Below, piece after piece: positions 44,724-56,211 of a stretch of DNA of 64,000 nucleotides. The notes under the pieces were generated by a model. That model saw only the letters and a list, made by a program, of their open reading frames with translations. It did not search any database and was not told the DNA's origin. This DNA is from Obelidium mucronatum (lineage: Eukaryota; Chytridiomycota; Chytridiomycetes; Chytridiales; Chytriomycetaceae): NCBI GenBank assembly GCA_025765595.1, contig JAIVFH010000105.1, forward strand, positions 51,202-115,201, given 5' to 3'. The translations under genes were made by a program, and so were the position numbers. Each line of letters opens with the position of its first letter. Within the stretch, counting starts at the first letter, position 1.

Positions 44724-47700
44724 TCATAATCCCGACTTTGAATAATGATACGGACACGCATTTTCTTTTGCCTCCCCCAAATCCAGACAATCAAACGTGA
44801 CAACGTTTTCACCACCAGAACAACCCTTTTCCCTAGCGCTACTGCCTTGCAGGACTGTTGATGTATACTTCACGCATTCACATGTGTCAGCATCAATCAT
44901 GGGGCATCCACAACCACAAGTTCCAAAACCTGTAGCACTTGCCAACGCACCATCAAATTGCTTTCCGTGGCTGCTACTTTTTTCTATACCGAAAGTCACG
45001 TTGACAGCGTCAGTCACGGACGTAGTTCTAGTCATGGCAGCAACAACCGTGGAACTAGATCTCGAGACGCGTCGCGGGCTATCTGTTCCCAGAATCGCGT
45101 CATCCAGGAATGCAATCAGATCCTCACTAGAAACCGGTTCGACTCCTGGTATTCTTGAACCAGCCAATGTCTCTTCTTTCCTCGCCGCCGTCTCTTGCAA
45201 ACTTTCCGTCACTTTCACACGCTTATTTTTTGTCGTGGCTGTCGACGCTTCAGTCACTAATGAGACAGAGACGTTTTGACGACAAGCAAACGTGACAGCA
45301 CTTTCTCCAACACCGCCGCAAGACTGGAACATTAAAGTCTGCCGGCCCAACTCAACCGCAGGTGTATTCTCTCCACTATTACAACCACTATCAGAAAAGG
45401 TCCTTTTGAATCCACTGAGGCGTCGATTTGCAGGTGTAGACGAACGGCTGGAGCCAGCGGTTCCCACTTGTCGCAATACTGATCGATTCGAAGAGTTTCG
45501 AGACATTGGAACTCCAGCACTGGTAGCAGTTGTTGCGGGGATTTCCTTTGCGGGCTGCTGCTGCTGTAGATTCGACGCGCTGTTGTTGAGGATTCCAAAA
45601 GTCCGTTTTGTTGATGCTTGAGGCTGTGCAAAAACCGCTGGCTTAGTCGCTGTCAATGATGATGTGGTGCTGCACGAGAGTGAGGAAGAAGAGTCGTTGA
45701 TTGGTTTTAACGAGTCGACAACATTGATGGTCGAATTCTTTTCATGAACAGTCTCTTGGGTATTGGATTCGTCTGTTGGTGGCATCAAACGCGGGTCTAA
45801 CGCCACTACAGGATTTTCCTTCTTTTTGTCACTTGGTTCAACTTCCCTGGTTTCAAATGCCGCACTGCTACTGCTGTCGCTTCTATTGTTCTCATTCGCG
45901 CCACCGGCGGTCAAACTAGTATCCGTCGGCTGTAGATTCAATTTCGGTTTCGTTGAAAAGTATTTGCCCAGAACTGTTTGAATCGGGCTCGTCTGAAGTG
46001 ATCGCCGCGCTTTCGAAACAGTAGATGCGCTGGATTTCTTTGCTGGCGTAGTACCAGCTGAAGCAGAAAGAACCTTCTTTGAGCAGTCGCCGCCACCCAC
46101 ACACCCAGTCTTAGAAGGGCTATTGGCGCACGAGCTTTCAAGATTATCCGCCATAAGGGTTCGTTCACGGCTGTGCGTCATGCTGGGTAATGATGGGGAG
46201 TGTTGAGCAGAGTGCGGGGACTGACTGATAGTGTTCTGAGCAGGCGTGCTTTTGGGACTTTGGACAACGGTTTCAGGGGAAATATTTCGGGACTCGGGAG
46301 CATCTTGCAGCACTGGTTCATTTCTTTTCACGGGAACCTTTTTGGCTGTGTGTTTGTTTTTAGGGGGTAGCAGATCCAACAATTTAGCACCTTCTTTTCC
46401 CACAAGGTTTTTTTTTCAAGCGATTACCTGGAACTGGTTGTCTCCTCGGTTGTACATCAGCACGCAAAATACCTCGTTCAGCATGTCCAACATAATGCTT
46501 CAATACAGTCATTTCTTCTTGAATCATTCCAGTCTCAAATTCGACATTGGTACTGACGTGACGAACATTCCAAACTCGAACTACACAATCGTCTGAACAT
46601 GATGCCAACTAAACAAGTGTTTTTTAAGTGTGTTGTTTTTTGTGTGTTAGAATATATTAATAATACATCCAAAAAAAAATGGGAACCTGATCAAAATCCG
46701 TCTTGCACCAATCCACCGCAGAGACATCGTTTTCATGCCCTTTCAAGACAATCGGTGGTCGCGTGTCCCCGCCTTTGGATAAATCAAATAGATGGACGGA
46801 TGGGACACTGCCTCCTCCCCCACACGCAAGCGTCATTCCATTTGGTGCAATGGTTGTCTTGATGTAAAAGTTGTCCAAACTCAAGGATGCTGAGGAAAAA
46901 GTTCGAGAGGGTGGGGATTCGAGGTTTAATGTATTGTATTCGTGGATTCTAAAGGGATTGGGGGGGGGGGGGGTTTTTTTATGTTGGTGTCAGTCAAGCA
47001 ATGTTCGACATAAAAAAAAAGCCAAAGATTAGTTTTTTTTTACGTGTTATCTTTTGATGCTGCGTAAATCTTTGATCCGTCTGGATTCAAAATCATACTG
47101 ACGAAGCCTGAAGATCATTCATTCACAAACAAAAAAAAAAATTAGAGTTCAAAAAAAAGTTTAAGACAGAATGGTATACCGTATACTCGTCCAGTTGGGT
47201 TATACGGCAAAGTGCTGCACTCAACCGAATTATGTCCTCTACTTCGAATGTCCCAATACTTTACAAGCCTTCAAAGAAAAAAGCTCCATTGAGAAGAGGC
47301 CAACCAGGACAAACGTTGGGAGGGGCACTCACCCATCCGATGCACCCGCGGATACCAACAAATTTTGGTCGTGTTTCAAATACTTTACAGATACGATTGA
47401 TTGACTAGAATATGAATGCGATTGCTGAAAACAAATAAACCAAATACCACTGTTTAGTCCCAAGCCGGCCAAAAAAAAAAAAAAATAGAATTATACCCTT
47501 CTCTTGTTCTTTTTCGTCGAATCTCGAGCAAGACAATGGCCGTCCATAATTTCATGGATAGATCGTTGCATATACTCTAACGGAAAGTCATCAGTTGAAT
47601 TTCAGTTGAATTCAATAAACCAAAAAATTAAACGCCACACTTTACCATCGCCTATTTGAGTGCCAGTACATCTAACATCCCACAATGAGATAGTTCCGTC

Positions 47701-48682
47701 TCTGGAAGCCGTGGCAAAAGTGTCTTTCAAGTAGTAGCGACGTTAAAAACATTCGTTTTCGCTTGCATAAGAGATACAAAACAGATAAAAAAAAACTTAC
47801 TTGGATCATGCGGATTGAATGTAACAGATTTAACACTTGCTCGATGATAGCCCAGCACAGAAACGCATTTCCTTTGCTCCACATCCCATAATTTGCAAGT
47901 CCTGTCTCCCGACGCGGTGACCTATTTAGGGGAAAAAAAGAAAGAGTCAGATCACGTTGTTATGGAAAAGGACACGAAGAAATCGAAATACAATGAATCG
48001 ATCATCTGGTGTCCAGCATATGTCCAGAATATTGTTTCTGTGCGAGACCCATTTATCGGCAATAAAACCTGAGAAATTTGTTTGTGTGTCCGAATGATGT
48101 TTTTAAGTTATGCGACGGTGGCTCGAGAAAGAAAGGAAGTTATACACCGCCCTTTGGCGGTAAAATTGAAATGGGATCAGAGAGGCAGCTTACTGTCTTG
48201 TTCAGTGTTTGGATCCGTGTCCAGAACTGTGACGCCCCCTTTTTCACATCCGACAGCCAAGTACCGTCCTTCGTTGGAGACTAAATTACAACAGATTAGA
48301 AGAGAGGAAAGAGGTTTTGGATTAGCACGAAGCGAAGCAAGGGCATTTGTTTTGCAGAAGGCGTTTGTTGTAAATGTCCAGACAAGTGTTTGATTGAACA
48401 AAACCAATCCCCGACCAACAGGCCGGTCGACAAAACGCGTTCATGTTTTCTTTTCCAGTGCGAAAAGGTTTGGCAAGCTGTATTTCGTGTGTTGCTGTTT
48501 CCCTCCAATGGAATCACCCCCACTCTCTTGATCACTTGAGAGGTTGTAGGAAGAGCACACTCAACTAAAGTTGTAGGCACAGGCATATACATTTGAGCCA
48601 AACAGCATTCGATCTCGAGTCCGTGAATAGAAACGGGGTGCACACAGAGAGAATTGCAGGTTCGCTGTATTGAGGGCATCAA
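44724..48682 (-). CDS. CDT2: Cdt2/Denticleless (DTL), CRL4 substrate receptor
   Basis: WD40 blades read in order: RYLAVGCEKGGVTVLDT, KWVSHRNNILDICWTPDDRF, TCKLWDVEQRKCVSVLGYH, FATASRDGTISLWDVRCTGT, KYWDIRSRG and NDVSAVDWCKTDFDQ, then CSDDCVVRVWNVRH. This matches Cdt2/DTL, whose beta-propeller recruits PCNA-bound substrates to CUL4-DDB1. The long C-terminal exon (from ~46403) is disordered and contains QTVLGKYF, a canonical PIP box (Q-x-x-L-x-x-Y-F). An A9 run (46408-46416) breaks the frame; A8 would join NRLKK to NLVGKEG. A poly-C/G15 tract lies in an intron at 46959-46973. The N-terminal exon and start near 48679 are uncertain. Confidence 0.85.
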
Positions 48683-48933
48683 GTGAGTTGGAGTTGTTTG
48701 AGCTACTCAATGCGTTGATGAGACTCACGTTGCGGCAGCTGGACAGCCTTGTTTGCAGTCTCTCTTGTTCGAAGGTAAGCGTACATTGGGAATCAATCCG
48801 CCGCTGGATGTGTTGTCTGGGGGTTGTCTGTTGTGCGGGAGGTACAATTCTTTTCTTTGCAACAAAAAAAACACTTCTTTTTTTTTTTTTTTAAACTTTT
48901 TACGTTGTCCGATTCTTTGTCCAGAAACGACGC

Positions 48934-50479
48934 ATGAAAGTGCTTATCGCGGCCGTAGTCCTGCGGGTCCTCCTGCTCTGTGTCGGAGCTGTGCAGGATT
49001 CAGTGTCGGCAGTCAAGTACACTGACGTGGACTACCACGTGTTCCAAGGTTTTGACCTCGTTCTCGACCGAGAAACCACAGAAAACTAAGACGAAAAACA
49101 CTCAACCAACACTTAGACGCGGCGCGCCTCGTCGCCGGCGGCCGGTCGCCGTTCGGCCGCGCCACGTTCCGCTACACGCCGCTGCTCGCGTGGCTGCTGG
49201 CGGCGGCCAACGGCAAGGCGCTCTTCTGCGCGAGCGACGTCGCCGCCGCGTGGAGCATTGCGCGCATCAACGGTCTGCGCTTGCGCTCCAACAACAACAA
49301 CCACTCTCTCGAGGCGCTGCTGTGGGCCCTCAACCCGTTCGTCGCTGTCATTTCAACGCGCGGCAACGCAGAGGCGCTTATTGCCGCGCTCGTGCTCGCC
49401 GTCGTGCTGCTGCTCATGCGGGGGCGTGTCGCGGGCGCCGCGCTGCTGTTTGGTCTGGCCGTGCACCTCAAGGTCTATGCTGTCATTTACGCCCTGCCCT
49501 TGTGGTTCTACATTGGTACTCTTTCTTTTCTTTCTTTTCTTTCTGTTGTGTTCTGTCTTTCTTTCATTCCTTTCTCTTTATCATTGATCGCTCATGGATC
49601 CACCATCTCAGATCATGGCAATGAACCTGTACCCTCCACCGTAAAAGTCCAATCTCGGCCACAATCTCGGTCAAAAAGCTCCTCTCGATCGCGATCAAAA
49701 AGTCGCTCGAAAAAATGCACACCATCAAAAATAACACGGAAACCCGCATTCCGTCTATTCACGCGGAACAGAGTCAGTTTTGGAGCAATCAGCGCAGCAG
49801 TCTTTTTTATTCTCGGATTCTTGTTCTACTACATGTATGGATACGAATTTCTCGAACACACTTACTTGTACCACGTCACGCGCCAAGACCATCGCCACAA
49901 CTTTTCAATTTACTTTTATCACTTGTACCTTTCTGCCACGGGAATATCCAATGTGTCGACCTCAGATATTTCATCAAAACTAAGTGGATTGGTTGCCTTT
50001 ATTCCTCAGCTTGGCGTGTCAACGTTTGTGGGCGTTGTTGCTGCATATCGTGGAGATATTGTTTTTGCGCTCTTTTCGCAAACATTTGTCTTTGTGATGC
50101 TCAACAAGGTGGTCACGTCGCAGTACTTTATGTGGTACCTGTGTTTTCTACCAATCATTTTACAAGACAGTGACCTGGTGCACAAGAACCCAAAAAAGGG
50201 GCTGTTCTTGATTGGGATATGGGTTCTGGGACAGGTTGGTCTTTTTTTTTTTTGCTCTTTCTTTTTGCCTGTCCTCAAAACATTCGGAATCAGGCAGTAT
50301 GGCTCTTGAATGCGTATCGATTGGAACACTTGGGAGAAAATACATTCCGCGCGCTACATTTCGCTGGGATTTTCTTTCAACTCGTCAACAGCTACATTCT
50401 CGTTGAAATCACACGCGCACACAAGCCGCAAACAATAACATCCACACTTGATTCTATTCCTAGAACAAAGAAAGAATAA
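48934..50479 (+). CDS. GPI14: GPI mannosyltransferase 1 (PIG-M/Gpi14)
   Basis: The exons 48934-49048, 49117-49515, 49612-50234 and 50294-50479 give 440 residues, close to the family length. Diagnostic segments are YTDVDYHVF then DAARLVAGGRSPFGRATFRY, with TPLLAWLL; the DxD-like acidic motif is D-V-D. Further motifs are HLKVYAVIYALPLWF, HRHNFSIYFYHLYL, TSQYFMWYLCFLPI and the C-terminal LGENTFRALHFAGIFFQL. PIG-M adds the first alpha-1,4-mannose to GlcN-PI on the ER lumenal side. A ~45-residue basic Ser/Arg-rich loop (PQSRSKSSSRSRSKSRSKK) after exon 2 is an unusual insertion. Confidence 0.93.
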
Positions 50480-50496
50480 AAAAAAGGAGTCAAACC

Positions 50497-50498
<2 letters not shown>

Positions 50499-50534
<36 letters not shown>
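50499..50534 (+). repeat. A36 homopolymer upstream of Crinkler 2
   Basis: Run of 36 A at the position equivalent to the A32 tract of block A, ~150 bp before the Crinkler 2 start. It lies just past the PIG-M stop codon, so in block B it also falls in the PIG-M 3' flank. Confidence 0.8.
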
Positions 50535-50536
<2 letters not shown>

Positions 50537-50686
50537 AACCATGGACACATACTCCCTCACAACCAAGAGGAAACAGTCGTGAATATCGGAAGGAAACAAG
50601 CGGCTGCGCTCATTATTCTTAATACATTGGTTGTCAAAGGTATTTTCTCTTCACATCTATAAAATTTTATAAACATTATCAAAGCA

Positions 50687-51768
50687 ATGAGCTTACTGCT
50701 GCCTGTCTGGTATCACCTTGTTGACACTGACGGTGAACCGCATGCAAACACGGACGCTACAAGAGCGTTTGTTGCAGAAGCTGCTATTGTTGATGACCTC
50801 AAGACTGCAGTGTGGGAGAAGAACCAGAGAATTATTTACGGAGTTGCTGCACAGTTGAAGATATATTCAAAAAAGGAAGACATCGGAGACCAAACAAAGG
50901 TACTGGAGGCTGATGCTCCATTAAAGGGGATGGGCGAAGGGGAGGATACGTCGCTCTTGGTGGTTGTCCCAGGCGGGTGTTTGTTTGGATCGTAGCAGCT
51001 TATTAATCCCCTGCCACTTTTGCAGACTCACCCGCATCCAAGAAACGGCGCGTCGAAAAGCCAACATGGAAGGAAGAAGCAACATTGGTCGATTCTCTTG
51101 AGGATGGTTCACTAGACTTTGTCAATCGAACAGACGCAATCCTCCAGCTTCAAAAGATCCACCAGGCCAAATTTAAGCGGGTGTTTTGGGGGAGTGGAGC
51201 GGAATGGATTATCCCCATTGCTGACAATGTGACTGATCTGGGCAAGTCTTCCTTTGGACGCCACTATATTCGGAAATCAAGGGAAACGTGGCCCAATGTT
51301 GCGGAGAGAGATGATTTTCAAAAAACTCTCTGTGACTGTCACACTGTTGCAATCGAGTTTCATAGTGGAGCCTTGTTGGCAGACTCGTTTGATGTTGTGA
51401 TGATCAAGCTCTTGTGTAAGGCTTTGAAGGACAAGTTCGATACCCCTCCAGCTGTTCTTTCAATGCCCCCAAAAACTGCCCGTGACCTCTTGAAAGATTT
51501 GACAGACGTCTGTGGTCCTGTCTTTATTGTGTTGGATGAAATTGGAAAGGCTTTTGTATCCGACAAGCTGAATGACTTTCAACAGCGCAATGAGTTTTAC
51601 CAGTTCAGTAGATGGATTCTTGATGGCTGGCTTTCTTTAAAGAATGTGTTTTTCGTTGTTCTTGGGCACGCCTCTTTTATCAACAGTGTCGGACATCGTC
51701 CTACGGACATTGATAACATGGGATATTGCAGCCTCGCTTTCAAACGCTTGAATATGGACCAAAATTGA
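50687..51768 (+). CDS. Crinkler (CRN-like) effector with P-loop NTPase, copy 2
   Basis: Paralogue of the gene at 43238 with exons 50687-50972 and 51026-51768. The NTPase half differs from copy 1 at only about ten residues out of 227. The first ~60 residues of the header differ at more than half of positions (MSLLLPVWYHLVDTDGEPHA here). The intron donor is GC (50973-50974) where copy 1 has GT. It is either a GC-AG intron or a splice-impaired copy. It has the same basic motif, P-loop variant and abrupt C-terminus as copy 1. Confidence 0.8.
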
Positions 51769-52182
51769 TTTTGTTTGTTGATTATGGAATATATATTTAC
51801 TTGTTCAAATGACGCTGTTACAATATTTCAACCAAGGCTTAGCCTCACAGAAGAGAGCGCGAAATCTGTTGTTAAATATCTTTTATCCGAAAAATGGACA
51901 TTCTCGCTCATTTATTGTTGTTTTTTGAAAGCCGTATTCTCTAAACTATCAGCAAAAAGGAAGAAGACGAAGGCGATAAAAAAAAAAAGGAAGAATACTC
52001 AGTATAAACACCACCTTTGGCTTCCGCGGTAAGGCAAAATAATAAAAAAAGAAAGAAAGAGAATATAAAAAGGGAGCCCCTTCAATTCCTCAAAACGAAA
52101 TCTATAAATAATAATAATATTCCAATTAGTTATATAATTCGAAATTCAGTTGTGACAATGTTGATTTTATAGATTTCTTTTC

Positions 52183-52441
52183 TCAGAATCCCGACTTTGA
52201 ATAATGATACGGACACGCATTTTCTTTTGCCTCCCCCAAATCCAGACAATCAAACGTGACAACGTTTTCACCACCAGAACAACCCTTTTCCCTAGCGCTA
52301 CTGCCTTGTAGGACTGTTGATGTATACTTCACACATTCACATGTGTCAGCATCAATCATTGGGCGTCAACAACCCAACACACCATCAAGTTGCTTTCCGT
52401 GGCTGCTTTTTTCTTGACCAAAAGTCAGGTCACAGCGTCAA
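52183..52441 (-). pseudogene. Cdt2 3'-end fragment
   Basis: Corresponds to the last ~75 codons of the Cdt2 gene, starting from the copied stop codon. The last residue codon is changed and the upstream part carries deletions. No WD40 coding sequence accompanies it, so it is a non-functional by-product of the block duplication. Confidence 0.85.
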
Positions 52442-52524
52442 TAGAAGAAGTAAAACGCTCCCCATCTGATGTAAGAAAAAAATCAAAGGAATAAGAATAC
52501 GTGTTATTTCTTTTGCTTCTTTTT

Positions 52525-54135
52525 TTACAACCCATTCTCATGCAACAAACGCGAAATCGTACAGTTTGAATATGCAACAGCTTGAGAAACATTTGACAAC
52601 TCTGCCACTATCCCCGAACCACTGCCGCCGATACTACTAACTTGCCTCAAAAACTGAATAGCATCCTCACCAGCTCCACCAACAACACTGCTGTTACTAC
52701 TATTCGAAGAATTGGTGGCCGCACTGGCGCCATTTGTAGCTGCCGCTGGAGCAGACTCTAGGCTCAAGAGCGCTTGAATCACGGTCTCACGAGGCGTATG
52801 ATCCTTCAGCTTTTTCCCCAAGTCACAACCTGATGTGAGCGTATGGTGGATAAAAGAGCTTCTTGGGCTGGCCGACAGAGACGCGCTACCTGGACTGTGG
52901 CCGATATTATTGAGTGTACTTGCTCGTGAAATCGAAGTGGGGAGCTTGATGAAAGATCTTGATGGGGAAGAGGTGGTGCTGCTGTTGCCGTTGAATCTGA
53001 ACGTGGCTGACCCGCCTGCGGAGGTTGGTTTTGCACTGGCGTGGCGGAAGTGGAAAGGCGGGTAGGAGGTAGAGGATGATGGAATCGAGATGGTTTTAAA
53101 ATTAGGGGAGTTGATGTGGTGGTTGTTGATGTCATCGTTGTCGTTGTTGTGGTCCGTTTCATCAGAGGATAGGCTATCATTGCTGTGTTCATCATCGGAA
53201 TCTAACAGACTCGGGATCAGATAAAAACGAATCATCTTTAAAAATCAAAACCTGTGGAAATGATGCCGCTCATTCTTGAGACCGACGCACACCTGATCCC
53301 AACTGCAACTGCAGAGGCGCGTTCGGACTCGCATTGAAAACAAGGAATTACTGGAAGAGGCCATTGCAAACTCATCATGCGACGCATTTTTTCTGCTTTC
53401 TCATCAATGCTTGTAACTTTGGCCAAGCGCTCCAAGTTTTGGTATTCCGCCCTTTAAAACAAAAAATAAAAAAACAATTCAAAAAAAGTGTACGTCTCTC
53501 GTGATTCTTTCTTGCGTTGAAGCATACCAATAAGCGCGACTCTTTCTCATTTTTTCAAGCACCTTTTTGCGATGTACAGAGAAATGGAATTTCCAATTAA
53601 TTCTTTCCTTCTCCGTTCCTTCATCACATTCTTGAATCGTTGGATCGACTTGCAAAGTGATGGCTGATGACATGTTTGATTCGATTGCGCAATCACCCAA
53701 AGTCTTGGTGTCTCGCTCCTCAAGCAACAACAACATTGACAGGGATAAAGAGTCATCCTTTTCGTTGCTCCCATTGCTGCAATCAACGTCTTGGAGCTCT
53801 AGTAAGATATCCAAATCGTCTTTGATGATGATTTCATCGAGATTCTTGTGAATCGATGCCACAGCAGCCGCCGCCTCAATCTCAGCAACGTTGACGTGGT
53901 TTGAGATGCATAGAGACTTCCATAAAAACGCGTCAAGAGAAATTGGTTCCCAGCTTTTGCAAGTTTGCCCAAATCGGGCCAGGGATCGGAAGTCCAGGTA
54001 TCTTAGAATATGGAGCCATGTTTCGTGGGAGAATTGTGGGACAGAAAGAGCTGTAGTGGGTGCGATATGCTGTAGAGCTACATATTTTTGTACCTCTTTG
54101 ATTTGTGTGTGGTTGTTGGTAGTAGAATTGCACAT
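52525..54135 (-). CDS. F-box protein with low-complexity C-terminus
   Basis: The first exon (from ATG 54135) has a clear F-box: FSHETWLHILRYLDFRSLAR, then FGQTCKSWEPISLDAFLWK. A phase-2 intron joins SRAYW to AEYQNLERLAKVTSIDEKAE in the second exon. The third part (53235-52525) is Ser/Asn-rich (INNHHINSPNFKTISIP) ending SNCTISRLLHENGL. The splice between exons 2 and 3 near 53310-53236 is not certain, so the last part could be separate. F-box proteins act as SCF adaptors; no substrate-binding repeat is visible. Confidence 0.7.
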
Positions 54136-54368
54136 CTTGATTCGAGGACTCCAAAAAAAGCGTCAGTCAAGACAACGACCCTACTCTCGTTAGATTCTCT
54201 TTTTTTCTTTCTATCCTTCTTTATGATGGAACAATGGCAGACTGCAGGGGATAGGGGCACTTTGGAACATGACTCAAAAAATTCCAAAGTGAAAATCCTC
54301 ACTTGTCTGTGTTCCGACCATCCAGCCATTTTTCTGCCGTTCCTCGAACCATCTCTGGGCATCTGGCC

Positions 54369-56182
54369 ATGAGCTTTAAAGAGTCGCGGCTGAAGCGCCA
54401 TCCGTTTGTCCTTATCCAGGGCAACAAGATTTCCGGCACATCGCTGCAGCTGCGGGAATACGCGCAGGAACAGCCGCCGCACGCAGCGCCACTCGGCGCC
54501 AGCCAATCACATCGCAGCGCCGCAGCGCCGCAGCGGCTCAACACGGCCATCGACCCGAGCGTCGCGCTCGACCAGTCGCTGAGTCTGGTCGACCTCGACG
54601 TGAAGGAGCTCGACCGCGCAATCGCTAGGAAGCTGCAGCACCGCATCGTGTACAAGCCGCCGACCGACGAGAAGCGGCGCAGTCTGATTGAGCTGCATGA
54701 TTCCACAGTGGCCGCTGCCATGCTGCGCAGGAAGAAGCGGGCTCTCCAGCACGATGCGGCAGCGACAGACGACGAGAGAGAGTATCAGCTGCTGGCAGAG
54801 GCGGAGCAGTTTTATTCAGGGCGATCGCTGATTGAGCGCAAACAACACTACACAAACACGTACACCAGTCGCAATGCAAAGGAGCACGCGAGCTTACCTC
54901 CAGCTCCACCGTCTACAGCACCCACTGCTCCGAAAGCATCAAAAAATATTCCATCGTTATTCACGGATGACGAAGTGTTTCATGTGGGTGGGGCTGTAGA
55001 ACCATGGGCCGAAGCCGAGAAAGATGCCTTCAATGAGTTCCATGTACAACTACATAATACAAATCTGACGAGTTTCTTGTTTCCATCAACTTTTGGTGGA
55101 GGGGGTGGGAACGGGATAACGCCATCCTGGGAATCTCGACAACCGGGGAATCATACGTTGGTTGGAACAGTTGCAGCGGCAATGCCAACAACCCCAACAA
55201 TAGCAATGCTACCAGTAACAGCAACAACAATAGTAATAGTAGTCTTGGGAATAAAGACGGTGGCGCTGGTGGAAAACAGCCAAAAAAGAGAAAGCCTGGT
55301 GCAACTGGTGACCCCATCACTGGAGTAGTAAAATATTCAATCCCACCGCCCATGCCAGCACATGTAATGGAAATACCAAATGGGTCCCAAGTCAACTTCA
55401 TCGAAGGATTTCAGATGGTCTCTTGACTGGCGGTGGTGCCGCTTTATCCAAACAACAACAATCGAATTTGAATCATGAGATATTATCTGAGATGGGAGGG
55501 GATACGATCAGGTCGCAGTTGAAACAGGTGAAAACCATCTTTAAACATATGTATTTTCTGTTTCTTACACGCAAATTTCGCTCTCCAGAAGCTTCTAATA
55601 GCCAGATCAAGTCTGTCCAGCAAAAAAAATTGCATCAACAATCACAAACTTCCCGACGTGTTTCGAACAGTCACAAACTCGGAAAAAATCAGCACCATCA
55701 CATCCCTCGCGTCTACATTATCCACCCACCTTCCAGGGCATGTCGAGGAAAGCTGCACAAAATGATTGTAAACATGGTGTTGATCCTGTTTTGTTGGCAA
55801 GCAAGTTGGCCAAAAATATGGGACTCCTCGTAAAGGACATCGCAGGGTATTGTTCATCCGCTGTACCCATTACGACAGCAAGGTAATGGCCGAATTCAAG
55901 GAGGGTGGTTCCTTTGTCTACGACAGTGATGATCATCCAAACATTGTTGAAATTATACTTCTCAACTTGAACAACAAGAGTCTCCGGCAAGAATTCTTTG
56001 GAGAGTTGGAAGTGAATTATCTGGATTTCTGGAGAATGTTGTTGAAAAGGCCAAAGTGGAGTACCAACAGGTGTGAAGTGAAGTAAATCTGAGTGATTGC
56101 TGTGATTTTTCTTTTTGCGTTTGCTCTTGTTATACTTGAAACAGCCTCTGAGGAAGATGAAGACATGAAGAACCCAATTTAA
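54369..56182 (+). CDS. Unrecognised multi-exon nuclear-type protein
   Basis: Starts at MSFKESRLKRHPFVLIQGNK (54369), 234 bp from the divergent F-box start. The first exon is GC-rich and helical/charged (SLVDLDVKELDRAIARKLQH; MLRRKKRAL). Further on comes an acidic/aromatic patch (NIPSLFTDDEVFHVGG), then a Ser/Asn-rich stretch with the basic motif KQPKKRKP. The frame changes near 55150 and 55420. Downstream pieces are SQLKQ then KLLIARSSLSSKKN, and a final coiled segment FLENVVEKAKVEYQQ joined to SEEDEDMKNPI, whose stop is at 56182. The gene ends 30 bp from the convergent SCYL1 gene. I do not recognise the family. Confidence 0.55.
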
Positions 56183-56211
56183 TTTATAAAAAATCAAATA
56201 TCCCTCAAACT

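Larger units (their letters stand above)
42871..45018 (+). repeat. Crinkler-containing segmental duplication, block A
   Basis: About 2.15 kb collinear with 50325-52441 in the same orientation. It contains, in order, the last coding bases of PIG-M (from ggaacacttgggagaaaata), an A32 tract, Crinkler 1 and the 3' coding end of Cdt2 on minus. The PIG-M piece is a fragment here; Cdt2 is intact and continues beyond the block. Confidence 0.9.
50325..52441 (+). repeat. Crinkler-containing segmental duplication, block B
   Basis: About 2.1 kb matching block A. Here the PIG-M end is the natural end of the intact gene, while the Cdt2 end is a fragment that decays after ~52350 through deletions and substitutions relative to 44894-45018. 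Confidence 0.9.
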
